Shown here one piece after another: positions 43,365 to 55,420 of a DNA stretch of 64,000 nucleotides. The DNA lies in the NCBI RefSeq assembly GCF_023898315.1, contig NC_064615.1, forward strand, positions 731,955,450-732,019,449, read 5' to 3'. The notes beneath the pieces were generated by a model. It had not been told where the DNA came from, did no database searches, and was given only the letters and a program-made list of their open reading frames with translations. Origin of the DNA: Schistocerca nitens (Eukaryota > Arthropoda > Insecta > Orthoptera > Acrididae). How positions within the stretch are numbered: position 1 is the stretch's first letter; every line of letters begins with the position of its first letter. A program made the translations under genes and the position numbers.

Positions 43365-43802
43365 ATGAATGTAAGTGACTTAAGCACAGGTGAGCCAAAA
43401 GATTACTGGAACTTTCCGAGAATAGGTGCTTACTCATTTGAAGTGATTTTGCAATGGTTACTACTATCGATAACAAAAAGACTCATTTCTGTAAATCGGC
43501 GCCCCACAATTACCATTCGTTATTTGGCGTCAGGAAATTCATTTAAACACTTAAAATTTGTACATGCGGTATCACCAGAGTCAATAAATAATGGAAATGT
43601 GTGCAGTTATTACAGAAATGTTAAAACCTTATGTAAAGGTAGTAACAGATGTGTATACGAATTTAATGCTAAAATCGTGGTTGTGTTTGAATTAGAAGGG
43701 ATTGCTTACACTTGCAAAAAGTTCATGGCATCATGCCAATGTGTTAGCTCCAGTAACTCGCCGCCTCCAGCTCCTCTTTACGCTGCACTTCCTATTTATT
43801 AG
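43365..43802 (+). pseudogene. Possible PIF/Harbinger transposase fragment
   Basis: An open frame of 145 codons contains KRLISVNRRPTITIRYLASG followed by NSFKHLKFVHAVSPESI. The order Arg-Arg, hydrophobic, RYLASGxSF, aromatic strand, SPESI resembles the region before the catalytic domain of Harbinger-type nucleases. The rest of the frame (NNGNVCSYYRNVKTLC...) is unfamiliar, and there is no DDE core. The assignment is tentative. Confidence 0.35.
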
Positions 43803-43937
43803 TCTGCAGTGAATTTAACTTCTTTACTAATTGTAGTTTAACTACTTCCGGATACATTTCTGTATATTTGGACAATTGATCGTCCTGCTCAGTGCTCTTC
43901 TGACAGTTGCTATTCTCGTTTGGTTTTACACACCGCA

Positions 43938-44386
43938 AGGCATGGGCGATTCTAGAAATCGGTCAAGGGTGGTCTAATGGGGCGGGGGGGGGGGGGGGGA
44001 GGGAATGGAATATGGCTTAACAAAACGAGAGTTGGGGTCCTCTACCGTCAAACTGATAAAATTCGGTGTTGGTTAAAGTAGTTTTTCGTAATTGTGTTGG
44101 AGTTCAGGGTAAAAAATGTGTATTAATAAATAATAAGAAACCTATTTTAAGTTAAATGATATTTATTGGTTTAGGTAGTAAGCTATTTGCCGCTCTTATT
44201 CTTTTGTAAAAATGTGTTTGGAATACATTGCAACCTATATTGATACATAATTATAAAAAAAAAAAATGATTGAATCTGTTGGAGTAATATATTCGCTGAT
44301 TTCTGAACTCATTTTATCCAGTGTAATTTGATACTCCATGGGGGGGGGGGGGGCGGGCTATACCCCCCATAGCCCCCCACCCCTTG
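43938..44386. repeat. Possible non-autonomous hAT-like element with G-rich ends
   Basis: The left end begins CAAGGCATGGGCGATTCTAG and has a run of 17 G close by (about 43983-43999). The right end has a 13-G run at 44340-44352 and ends ...CCCCCACCCCTTG. The CAAGG/CCTTG termini and G-runs mirror the hAT-like element at 12095. Flanking 8-mers do not match, so the call is weak. Confidence 0.3.
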
Positions 44387-45779
44387 TCACCCTCACTTCC
44401 GTAAGGCTGGCAAACCCCTTGAGACTAAGTAATTCCTATAAGAAGTGTGTTCCGCTGAATTCTAAGTCATTTCCACAATTCGATTTACATAAAACAGTAT
44501 CACTTATTAACAATGAATTGTGTTGTAAGAGAGTAAATGAAACAGTAATTTCAGATGAGATTTCCTACATACTTAATTATTCTTTGACTACTGAGAAGTG
44601 GGATCTTTTGAATATCAGAAATGATTCATTGGTAATTTGGTGCAGAGGTATTGATGATGCAAAGATAAAATTTATGTATGTGTCAGTGAGGTGCTACCAT
44701 CCTTTATGTTCATTTTCCTCTTTTCATTTCAAGTAGTATTCCTATTGGAAGATGCACGCAAACTTAATTTATATTTGAGTTTCATCTTGAGAGCAAACAG
44801 CCTAATTAGGAATTTTGTTGTTGTTGAAGTTGCTATATTAGACATGAGAATTAAGGTATTAGTTCATAAAGAAAATTGCATTCTGCACTGCATTACGAGC
44901 GTCTTAGCCACCTACTACACGTGTGACTAAGGGTGGCTCATTCAAATTGTGGCACAGAGCAGTGGTTACTGTACGGTAAAGTAATTATCAGCCTGAGAGT
45001 GGTAATGCTGGCATGTTGTTATGGTGAAGAGTGTACTCTCTGGATGCATCCAATTTACATAGTATTCGTACATTTTTTTGTTATTTTACCTCTGTATGTC
45101 GTGCTCTGTTACCTCTTAGTAGATGCTGGTGCACCCGGGCCAGTGAAACATGTCACTTGACAGCTCACGTGTGGTTGGCTACACTGCGATTGCGAGGTTG
45201 CAATAGCTGCCACTGTACACGCGCCGAACTCCGCAGTATGTTTTGTAAATGTAAGCTACAATCAACGTTTATACGCAAGTGTTAACAAAGTACGTTTTTT
45301 CTAAAAATGGAGAGAACGACGACGGAGACTAAGTGTTTGAGAGTATATTAAACCGGGAAATAAAAACACCCGAAGTTAATGACAAAATCTATGAAAAGTC
45401 GTTTCAAATTGTTACAGTAATTGCTGTAAAATGTCGTATAATAATGTAAATCTAAGCATCGCTGTTGACACTCATAGAAAGAAATAAAGCAAAACGTGCA
45501 TCGCCTACTCGATTGCAGAGAGAAAAAGAATTAATTCTGTATACATTTACACCAGTTTACGATGTCAAGGCGCAATTCCATCCAGTTCTCCTTCGCTGTC
45601 GTCGGAATGGGCGCCAAAACCGTTGTCATCGTCATTATCATCATCGTCATTAAGAGAAATCATTAATTGTTTACTTTCATTTGTAATGCCATCTATAGTC
45701 TGTACTTCTCTTATCACTTTAGCAACATGGTCAACTTTTTTCCTCCATGAGCAAGCGTCTACAGTAGCAAGACCTTCAC
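44387..45779. other. Unassigned interval
   Basis: An open 132-codon frame (44338-44736) begins in the G-run and has no recognised domain. Short frames at 44691-45285 likewise. No RNA gene was seen. Confidence 0.4.
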
Positions 45780-46986
45780 GTAGCAGTCATTCCACTTCTG
45801 TTACAGGAAAAGTCTTGTTGTTACTTCTAATGTACGCCTTGACTTCACTCCAAACCAATTCAATTGGAAAATGACAGTGATGAGGCGGTAGCCTAATTAC
45901 CGAGTGACCCTGTTCACTTGCAATTTCATCTACGACGTATTTAGGCGTCAAAGACTTATTTTGTTTCACGAGCGAATATAACAGCAGCTTTGTCATGCTC
46001 ATGTCCACAGCAATGTCATAGTTTCTTTACGGTCACTAGTGGTGGGAGTTTTATCTAAAATCACGGAATGGTAAGCCTACGGTGCATTGTCCATCACAAA
46101 GACTGTCGGAACACTAAACTGGAGCAACAAATTTTTAAACCACCGTAGAAACCGTGGGTGGTCCATATCCTCATGATAGTCACCGGTTTTTTTCGATCGA
46201 AAAACTAGAAGTCCTTGAGGCACAAAGCCTTTTGAAGATCCTGCGTGGGCCGCAATTAATCGGGATCCTCTTCCTGTTGGCTGATGACCGCTGCTGTTCA
46301 GAGAATCACCTGTCCAGTATTTCTCAACTGATTCTCGAGCGTTGACCCAGGTTTCGTCTAACCATATGACTGACTGTATGTCTTTTCCTACAATTTTGTG
46401 TAAGAAAATGGTACGAGTTGCAACGACATGAGCTTTTTCTAGTAACAATTTTCGTCCATCTAACTTTTTAAAACGGAAGCCCATACTTTTTAATATCGTC
46501 TTAAGTGACGTTTTACCCCCTGATAAAAGTTCACTTTCTTTTCAAGAAATTAGCAACTTCGCTGTTGTGGGGTATTCTTTCCTTTTATAGTATCCGTATA
46601 TGTGCCGACGAATTGCATCTGATTGGAAACAATCAATATCTGTAACAGGAGGAGGCTGCTTTTTTTCTTGCCCGGAGTACTTAAAAACACACTGTTTCTT
46701 CCACGGGGGCTTTCTTCCACACTGTTTACTTCACTGTATTGTAAGTCTTGAAGTAGCACCCCTTTCCTTATACCGTAACTGTTCTTTCACTGAGTCCTAG
46801 AGTTTTCGAGGTACGCTCTAAAACTTTATCGGCGGGAATCGACGCAAGCCCATGAACAGAAACAAATTCTTTTTCTTGCTCGTAAAACTCACGCGTCCTC
46901 CGTAGCAATTCCAAAGCCTGACTATTTAATGGCACTCCACGGCGCAACGGATTGTCGCTTGGTGAACGACATCGTTTTGGTGACAT
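45780..46986 (-). pseudogene. Long-spacer IS630/Tc1-mariner-type DDE transposase pseudogene
   Basis: On the minus strand the N-terminus (46986-46768) reads MSPKRCRSPSDNPLRRGVPL. A middle part in shifted frames (46760-46490) follows, and then the catalytic region 46484-46077. SVIWLDETWVNA has the first catalytic Asp, SKKTGDYHEDMDHPRFLRWF follows, and FVMDNAP has the second Asp. Further frames (46008-45787) give RLPPHHCHFPIELVWSEVKA with the Glu. From nucleotide distance about 76 residues separate the second Asp and the Glu, much longer than in classic Tc1. That resembles the long-spacer families of this superfamily. Stops and shifts inactivate it; ends were not found. Confidence 0.65.
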
Positions 46987-49900
46987 TGTTTAACTGCATA
47001 CAGTTAAAGTTGTACAATATTTTACTTGCATACAAACCATGTACAGGCAAATATAATGACAAAAGGATTACGAAAAGAATAAATTTTAATTTCTGAGACG
47101 CTCATTTGACTCTTTTTTAAGTGTAGGTGTAAGCAAAGCATTCAACTAGATATCTATGGTCTCTGTCAGCCATGACCTTCCTAAGTCTTTCTTTCATATA
47201 TGAGTAACTTTGCCTTTACTCATGCTTTGTTGTGTCGAAAGTGCCATGTATGTATCATGTCTGTTCATTGCATATGATGTAGCACTGAGTGCAGTAGTAA
47301 AAGCTAGGTAGTTTATTTTAATGTAAAGTGGTCTGATTAAGTGTTCAGCAAGATGTCTTTCAGTGTTCAATACAGGCAGATAATCGGCAGAATCCATATG
47401 CGACAGAACTCTGAACACTTTGTGACAACTTCATTTGGTTTCACGAGGTTTTTTTTTTTTTTTGCTGATTTCAAACTCCTTTTAAAATATTAAAACAATT
47501 TTTACATTCTTGCAGATTAGCTGCTATTTTTTACAAATACGTTTTGACCTTGTCCTTGTTTCTATGCCTATTGTTTACCCATCAGGTTCATCTGTTCTGT
47601 TTTCCAGGTATCACAATGTACATGCATCTTCAAGATTCTCTTTCCCAGCTGCAACATTTAATCCTTTGACACGTCCGCCTTTGGCGCTTTTTTCTTATTT
47701 ATGGGCATATCTTAAACTACAGCTAGGACATGTCCCATTGCAGTTAACACAAACGCAATTCCTGTTCACTTTCAACCACTACTACTGTATCATCAATAAT
47801 TAATCATAATGTGCCAATTTTCCATCCTTGAATAAACCAGCCAAGAAATGCAGTGCCAAAGTCAGCTACTATTGCTTCAGTAAGTATGGAATACATCTAT
47901 ACTAAATTTATGTTTTGAATATCTGAGTTATCTGATGCTCCTACCAGTCTGAAGGAAATATGAGCAGAATTTAGTGCATTCAAGAAACAATTACTCAGGA
48001 AATGCTTTGATACTGTGAGAAATGTATCAATGGATTTTGACGTGAAATTTTTTAAACACCCAAATTGTATCATAAATAACTGAAATGTTCTTTTATACAC
48101 ATCTGACTTTAAGAGTGCTGAATAAATGAATTCATTACCATGCACTTCGTTGTTATTTACAAAAAACCTATCACCATTCCACTGCATGGCACAGTTTTGA
48201 ACATGAGTATGTAGGAGGAGAGGAATAAGAAAGTGGTGCAGTTTAAAATGGAGTATAACAGTGCAGAATTTTGATATACTGGTCCACACTTGAGATACTG
48301 GAATGGGTTCTACGACTTCAGAATGCAGGTTCTGGCAACTGTACAAGAAAATGCCCTTTGATAGTTCATATGACAGCATAATAAAAGAGCAGTTGAGATA
48401 TATCCACCATTGATAATCTCATCATAACAATTCATATTGAAGACTACAAGTCTCATAGATTCTCTGCAATTGAATGCATATAAGTTACCTGTTAGAGCCA
48501 CATATTCCTTCTGCCATTGCTCCATCAAGAAGTGATATAGAAAAAGGGACGGCCTAGCAGTGTATGCAGGCTTACTACCCACAGAGAACATATTGGAGAA
48601 ATACAGCATCAAAGTCTTTAACACCACACACAACACACACCAGATGCACTGGGTATCATACCTCTCATTTCTGATGAATTGTACAGGTGTTTGTACAGAA
48701 AAATGTGCTATAATAGTTCATACAGATGTGTGGATTGCTTTGGCTCAGTTGGTGTAGTACCATACTAGCATTTGTGGTACTTGGTTCAAACAGTGGGGCC
48801 CTGTGATGAATTCAGGTTGCAATAGGTCCCCGACTAACTGTAGGATTCCGAGCCATAGTGACTCTCACAATCTTTTGGGGCATGGCAGTATAGATTTTTG
48901 AACTGAGACCAGTTTTCATTGTAGACATTTTGATGATGCAGTCAGAACGTTTAACTCCATCCATCCTTCCTATAAACAGAATGTGATCTAATGTCCATGC
49001 TGGCACTGCATTCTTATGTGATTCCTCTTATAAATTATAAATGTTATCCAATGTAAAAGGATATGCGAGATTTCCTGGAGATTTCTATCCATTACTCACC
49101 TGTAGCATCTGGGCTTACTACCCATCAAGAACGAGGTCTCTGCTATGAATTTCTAACATGTTATTCTCATCTGACATTCGAGCACAATAAACCACTGAAC
49201 AGGATTACCAGAATTCCCCATGACATCATCCTCCAGGTACTAACCTGCTTGGTTCTAAGTTTGGAATCCTTAACATCTTCAGTGCAATGGAATGAGATGT
49301 GTAACTTACTCTCCAAACATCTGTCAGAGCTATTTAAGTACAGTGACACTGTAAGTGATACTTCTTCACATTATTAACACATGTTCTACTAAACTACAGT
49401 CTTACATATCATATTCACAGATATGTGAGTGTATTGGTTCTGCACAGGGGAGTAGGGGTGCAGACCTTATCCCAGACCTACAGCTGGTGAATCTACTTCA
49501 GACATGCTCCAAACATATCACAGGTGGATTCACCTTGAAAACCTACCTTGTAACTACCACTGGTGAACGTACCTTTGGATCTCCCCCTGGATCTATCACA
49601 AATGTAATAAATGATGGATCAACCTTTGAAACCCATCCCAGCTATAATGCATGATGGATACACCTCCAGACCCTATCCCAGACATAACATGCTGGAACCA
49701 CCTCTGCGTTCAGTCCCATTCCTATCCAAGAAATGGCCATGGAGGGCCTCCACGAGAAACTGTTATGCATGTACAGAAAAATTGTGCAGTTGTGCTAAAT
49801 GTTTACAATTGTACTACATTTTATGAGCAAATTTAGAATATGTGGCTCAAAGTAACGTCATGAACATTTGACCAGAATTGTCTGTATCTTGGACCTTAAG

Positions 49901-50596
49901 AGTAGGCTACATATAAACAGAGCTTTGAAAGCAAGTTCCTCTGTAAAATAGTGGATGTCTGAAAGTGTTGGGGAGTTATATTGGTGCATCAGACTGTTTG
50001 TTTCACATGACACTTGTAACCTGTGCAGAATGGAGATACTCCCACATTAATCTCCTGAATCAGCATTCTTATGCAGTTTAGTGTGTGACATATAGGAGAT
50101 TAGGTTAACTCACCCTAAATACAGAACATACAATGTGAGGCTGTCATCTCTCAAATGTGGTCTTTAGCTATTAAGCAACATCCCACCAAACTAAGTGAAA
50201 CTGTGTTCTTTTATTCTGGTGGTGGAGATGAAATCAAGTGTTTCCATTGTCGCAGAGGGTTAAAATGTTAGGGTGAAATGAATAACCCATCGGCTGAACT
50301 TAGTGTGTGGTTTTCCGAGTGCTTGTTTGTGCCTCTTGTGAGGGGTAAGGATTTTGTAGATAATATTTGTCAGAAGAGAGATGCAGAAATTACTGCAAAG
50401 GTTGCAGCTAATATTAAACCTCCATCTAACCTTCTGAAAGCAACATCAGAACAACTTGTGACTGCGAGAGCTTCTGTGTGTGTGACACACAATGTGATAG
50501 GTTTTTTGTAAATAACAACAACAAATACATATGGTAACAAATTCATTTATTCAAATCTCTCTGACACAGATGTATATAAATAAACATTTTAGTTCC
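46987..50596. other. Unassigned interval with several unfamiliar open frames
   Basis: The longest frames are 160 codons at 47897-48379 (minus), 108 at 48310-48636 (minus) and 104 at 49063-49377 (plus, RIPHDIILQVLTCLVLSLES). None matches a family I know. The first two overlap in different frames and could be a decayed gene. A weak tRNA-like stretch (GGCTCAGTTGGTGTAGTACC...GGTTCAAACAG) lies at about 48739-48795. Confidence 0.35.
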
Positions 50597-50719
50597 ACAA
50601 AAATCAAACAATGGAAACTCCAGGTAGGCATATCAACAATGTAGGAAAAGACAGATTGCTACTTACTGTAAAGGAGACTTGTCAAGTCACAGACAGGCAC
50701 AATTCAAAGATACTTATAT

Positions 50720-50750
50720 ATAGCTTTTGGCCACAGGCTTCATCAGTAAA
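50720..50750 (-). ncRNA. Degraded hammerhead-ribozyme-like core
   Basis: The minus strand reads CTGATGA (50746-50740), then a short possible stem, then AAAAGC (50728-50723). Hammerhead cores have CUGAUGA, stem II and GAAA. Here the third element reads AAAA and the stem is weakened. Penelope-like elements are known to carry hammerhead motifs, which is why I report it. It is probably inactive. Confidence 0.4.
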
Positions 50751-50952
50751 AGAGAGACATGAACTGCTCCCACACACTGGCAAGCACAACTCATGCATAC
50801 ATGACTGCCAAAACCAGCATCTTTGGCCAGAATGCAGCATCACATGGGATGCAATCAGCGATCTGGAGGGGACAGAGAAGGGGAAGGGATGGAGTGTGGG
50901 TGGGAAGAGATGGAGTGCACAGGGACTAGAATGACAACAGGCGCTGTTTAAG

Positions 50953-51150
50953 GATGGTTCAAATGGCTCTGAGCACTATGGGACTAAACTTCTGAGGTCA
51001 TCAGTCCCCTAGAACTTAGAACTACTTAAACCTAACTAACCTAAGGACATGACACACATCCATGCCTGAGGCAAGATTCGAACCTGCGACCGCAGCGGTC
51101 GCGCGGTTCCAGACTGTAGCGCCTAGAACCGCTCGGCCACTGCGACCGGC
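50953..51150 (-). mobile_element. SINE family 1 inside the Penelope-like 3' region
   Basis: Body and head match the other family-1 copies (B box complement near 51067). No convincing target duplication was found, so the exact borders are approximate. Confidence 0.85.
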
Positions 51151-51540
51151 ATGTCAGGATGTTGTGGAGGGCAGGGAGGTGGGAGACAAGGAGCAAAAAA
51201 GGAAAGGAGTGGGGAAAGATGGATAGGTGCGTAGGCAGAGGGCTGCAGATAAATAGGGCAGGAGATGAGAATGGGGAGGAGATGACAGGGCAGAGGGGGT
51301 GGAAACTGTTAGGTGGAGGCTGAGGGGACAGTATGTTACAGTAGGTTGAGGCTGGGATGCAGAGAATGTGTGGTAAGGGTAACTTCCACCCGCACACTTC
51401 AGAAAAGTTGGTGGTGGATTGAAAGATCCAGATGGCTCGGGTAGCAAAGCAGTCGTTGAAATCAAGTATGTTGTGTTCAACTTCATCTTGTGTCACTGGG
51501 TGGTCTACTTTTCTCTTGGCCACGGGCACCCGCAAGGCAC

Positions 51541-51905
51541 CCTCTGATGCTAAACTCTTTATGGACCATCTAGACGAGACATTCCTAGCCTCCCAAAACA
51601 CCAGTCCCCGGTCTGGTTCAGGTTCAGTGATGATATCTTCATGATCTGGACTCAGGGCTAGGACACCCTGTCTTTGTTCCTTCACAACCTCAACACCTCT
51701 CCCATCTGCTTCATATGCACCTCCTCACTCTGCATGCCACCTTCCCAGATCTTGACCTCTTCCTCTCTGATGGCTCCATCCACGCCTCTGGCCACATGAA
51801 ACCCATCAACCAGATTGCATGTGAGTCTACTGCTGACGTGTGTGAGCAGGGATATCTTTACACTTGTGCTGCACTGCCTGTATCTCCATCATGCTTGATG
51901 TGACT
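51541..51905 (+). pseudogene. Penelope-like RT fragment, plus strand
   Basis: The plus strand carries, in shifting frames, FRFSDDIFMIW (an RT catalytic box; usual spelling includes two Asp) followed by LTSSSLMAPSTPLA-type sequence, the palm-to-thumb part of a Penelope RT. It abuts the inverted 3' part at 50597-51540 head to head. Confidence 0.55.
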
Positions 51906-52480
51906 GAATTAGAGTGCTTGCTCTGGTATTTGTTTACTTCTTAGGCAGACAAAGCCACAGTCAAAATTTACATTAGAGGTAGAATTATACCACTTCCATT
52001 TGTGGCCATAAAACATTACACATGCTATCTTGACTCGATGCAGTAGATACCATAATAGTTTTGGTATGTTTTGCTATTTTGTATTAAGCAGAGATTACTG
52101 CTTAAACATCACGCATCAGTTAATAAGAGTGAAAAGCTAAGGGCATTGTATGTAACAGAGGTGGGAGGTTTAAGAAGTAATCTCTGTCTGTATATTACCC
52201 TTTCTTCCACCTTTAAGCTCTCAGGTTTTCAAATCTCGTGCAATGCAGTCCCCAACAATCAGTCTTTCCTTCTCATCCCATGTGGTAGGTCTGCCCTGAC
52301 CTGCAGTTCTATGTGACTTTCTCAAAATCTACCCCTTTTCCTAGAACTTTTCCAATCCTTTTCCTTCACCCCTCTTCCTTTCCTTTCCCCTTCAACCATC
52401 TCTCATGTGTGTGCTCTGTTGCCACTTGGTGAGTAGATTTTTTTATCTATCCAATTAAACAACTGTGTAGGATGACATAG
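51906..52480. other. Mostly unassigned; retroelement-like 3' tail at 52230-52470
   Basis: The end of the interval (CTCAAAATCTACCCCTTTTC...GCCACTTGGTGAGTAGATTT) is pyrimidine-rich and resembles the 3' region of Penelope-like copies nearby, which share GGTGAGTAG. The remainder is unassigned. Confidence 0.35.
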
Positions 52481-52589
52481 AAAGTTACAGAGAGTTCATT
52501 ACCATTTCTCAGATGGCAGGTGCAGATGTATAAAGGTTATGATTCTCTTGGGCACAATACAGTGAATCTCTTTTCTGGCAGTTAGAGGT

Positions 52590-52870
52590 AGTCAACCAGA
52601 ACCTTGATAAAAAATATGCCTGTCACAGGTTATCATGGACTTCATTACTGGGCCACCACCACATTCAAATGCTGCTGAAATTCAGATATTGCACAATTTG
52701 ACCAGCCTGCAAACTGGAGACCCACAATGAGGCCCCTTTCAAACGCTGTTAGGTGCTGATAATACTGTCTCTCTTGGGTACACAGCATCTCCATATCCTC
52801 CACAGTGATCACTCAACATCTGATGCTGTTCACATCCCTTATACACCCTAGCAGGACTTGTAAGAACACT
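52590..52870 (-). pseudogene. Tc1-like N-terminal remnant, second copy
   Basis: Diverged copy of 2260-2530. Both contain GGAG-CCCA-AATGAG-C-CCTTTCA on the plus strand, followed by comparable blocks to about 52870. Coding potential is almost gone. Confidence 0.4.
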
Positions 52871-53215
52871 ACACATGAACAAAACTGAAGCACTTTGATA
52901 ACTGTTCTATCTGTCACAGAGAATTGCAACTTTTTTTTTGGGATTTGAGGTCCACCAGTTATGAAAAACACCGTTTTTCTCAGTACCCAAACATGTTTTG
53001 GCACCACTGTACCATCATCAGTGGGTTTTCATTTTTATTTATTCTTTACATTTGGTGAGCATGAATTTTCTGTACCACTCTTGTGTTAATTATAACAGGT
53101 AGCTTGTCATGTTTTCATGTGGCAAGCACTTCTATTCTCCGCATCATGCTGAGATGTTGTGATGCATATGTAGCTATAACAAGTATTTTCCACAAATAAT
53201 GTAGTAAAATGCTTT

Positions 53216-53553
53216 TCAATACACCAGGTGTGAGCCGTTGGGTAATGGGTTGGGGGCAGATGTTGTGTAGGTATGGGCAAGTATACTGTGTAGGTTAGGT
53301 GGAATACCACTGTGGGAGGGGTGGGAAGGATAGTGGACAGGACATTTTTAATTTCTGGGCACAACGAGAGGTGGTGAAGCCCCGGAGGAGAATGTAATTC
53401 AGTTGCTCCAGTCCTGGTTGGTACTGAGCTATGAGGGGAATGTTCCTCTGTGGCCAGATGGTGTAACTTTGGGAGGTTGTGGAAGACTCAAAAGATAAGG
53501 CATGAGAGATTTTTTTTACAAGATTAGGAGGATAATTACAGTCTGTGAATACC
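53216..53553 (-). pseudogene. Penelope-like fragment, inverted partner
   Basis: Complemented, this about 340-bp stretch closely matches 54300-54640 on the plus strand. For example, CAACTGAATTACATTCTC and TCATAGCTCAGTACCAACCA have direct counterparts. It codes for the linker between RT and GIY-YIG. It meets the plus-strand copy head to head at about 53553. Confidence 0.7.
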
Positions 53554-53559
53554 TCAGTG

Positions 53560-54905
53560 AGATATATTTCAAGAGGGGCCTCTTGTCACTGCAGATGTGA
53601 TGACCAGCACCCAACAGATTCCAAACCAACAACCTCCTTCCTAGTAGCCATGACCAAGTATATCCTCACCCACAATTACTTCTCCTTTGAAGGCATTACC
53701 TACAAACAAATCCAGGGTACAGTTATGGGCACCCACATGGCACCATCCTATGCCAGCCTATTCATGGGCCAATGTACAAGATAAAACACCCAGAATCCTA
53801 ATGGTTCAAATTCACTGATGACATCTTTGTGATCTGAATCAAGAGTGAGGACCCCTATCCACATCTCTCCAGAACCTCAACAGCTTCTCCCCCATTTGCT
53901 TCAGATTGTCCAACTCAGCACAGCAAACCACCTACCTAGATGTTGACCTCCACCTCAAAAATGGCTACATCAGTAACTCTGTCCTTATCAAACCTACTAA
54001 CCACGAGCAATACCTCCACTTCAATAACTGCCACCCATTCCATACCAAGAAGTCCCTTCCATACAGCCTAACCACACATGGTTGTCAAAAAATGTGTGTG
54101 TGAATTCCTAAGGGACCAAACTGCTGAGGTCATCAGTCCCTAAACTAACACACTACTTAAACAAACTTATGCTAAGAACAAGACACACACCCATGCCCAA
54201 GGGAGGACTCGAACCTCCGGCTGGAGGGGCCGTGCAGTCCGTGACATGGCACCTCAAACCGCACAGCCACTCCGCTGTCTCAAAATATACTGAGGGTCTT
54301 ACAGAGGCTTTAACACACTATAATTATCCTCCTGGCCTTGTTCAAAAACAGATCTCCTGTGCCTTATCTTTTGAGTCTCCCACAACCTCCCAAAGTCTCA
54401 CCATCCAGCCACAGACGAGCATTCCCCTCATAACTCAGTACCGTCCAGGTCTGGAGCAACTGAATTACATTCTCTGCCAGGGTTTCAACTACCTTCCATT
54501 GTGCCCTGCAATGAGAAATGTCCTGCCCACTATCCCTTCCACCCCTTCCTCAGTGGTGTTCCACCATCTACCGAACCTACAAAATATACTTGTCCATCCC
54601 TACACAACCTCTGCTCCCAACCACTTACCTCATGGCTGATATGCAAGGAAATGCAAGACCTGTCCCATACATCCTTCCACCAATGCCTACTCCAATCTGG
54701 TCACAAACATCACCTATCCCATTGAAGGCAGGGCTACCTGTGAAATCAGTCAGCTAAGCCGCAACTACTGTGCTGCATTCTATGTGGGCATGACAACCGA
54801 AAAGCTGTCTGTTTGCATGAATGACCACTGACAAACTGTGGCCAAGAAACAAGGGGGCCACTCTGTTGCTGTGCATGCTGCCCAACACATCATTTCAATG
54901 ACTGC
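53560..54905 (+). pseudogene. Penelope-like RT/GIY-YIG coding remnant
   Basis: The 79-codon frame at 53545-53784 has YFSFEGITYKQIQGTVMGTH followed by MAPSYASLFMGQ, the RT motif before the catalytic box. The box itself (near 53800) is frame-broken. TYLDVDLHLKNGYISNSVLI (53930-53990) and TNHEQYLHFNNCHPFHTKKS come next. After the SINE, QYRPGLEQLNYILCQGF and, at 54770-54840, AFYVGMTTEKLSVCMNDH represent the linker and GIY-YIG core. Stops occur throughout. Confidence 0.75.
54085..54279 (-). mobile_element. SINE family 6, copy 2, inside the Penelope-like element
   Basis: The body (AAGGGACCAAACTGCTGAGG on plus) and head match the copy at 36065-36268. A short, imperfect duplication (TGTCAAAA / TCTCAAAA) flanks it. 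Confidence 0.8.
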
Positions 54906-55359
54906 TTCATAGCCTGTGCTATACAGATCCTGAATTACACAGGTGGGAACTCTCCCTGCAATATATCCTACATTCCCATAACCCTCCTGGCCTCAAGGTT
55001 CATTAGTCATTTTTCTCAGTCATCCAGCTCCTTCCCTGTTCTCATTCCAGCACTACACAGCCTTCATTCCATCAATGCACTCTGTCTTTTTATTTCTCTT
55101 CTTTTCCATTACCCCTCATCCCCACCTCTCTCCTGACCCCCGTCTAACCTCCCGGCTGCACGTCATCCTTGCGCACCCCACCAGCAGCACTTCACTGTCC
55201 CCCACCCACACCATGCTATCCCTTCCCCTGCCCATCCCAGCCCCCTCCTTACCCCCACCCAGTTGCCACTCGCATCATGCACTGCTGCTGTTGCTCACAG
55301 TGTGGCTTCAGCTGCCTGAGACTGCAGTCGTGTGTGTGAGTTGCATTTGCACATGCACG

Positions 55360-55363
<4 letters not shown>

Positions 55364-55420
<57 letters not shown>
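55364..55420. repeat. (GT)n microsatellite
   Basis: About 28 GT repeats in the 3' untranslated part of the Penelope-like element. Confidence 0.97.

Larger units (their letters stand above)
50597..51540 (-). mobile_element. Penelope-like element 3' part, inverted copy
   Basis: Complemented, it runs from a degraded C-terminal coding part (about 51540-51380) into a pyrimidine-rich untranslated region and ends near 50597 with AGTTTCCATTGTTTGA-like sequence. The same 3' architecture, on the plus strand, follows the Penelope-like copy at 53554-55530. A SINE interrupts it at 50953-51150. A hammerhead-like core lies at 50720-50746. Confidence 0.6.

Noticed and set aside
45600..45660. Short CAT/ATC-rich stretch as microsatellite
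   Set aside because: Too short and interrupted to be called a repeat array.
48739..48795. tRNA-like stretch GGCTCAGTTGG...GGTTCAAACAG
   Set aside because: Boxes are weak, spacing fits only loosely and no acceptor stem forms; kept only as a remark in the interval entry.
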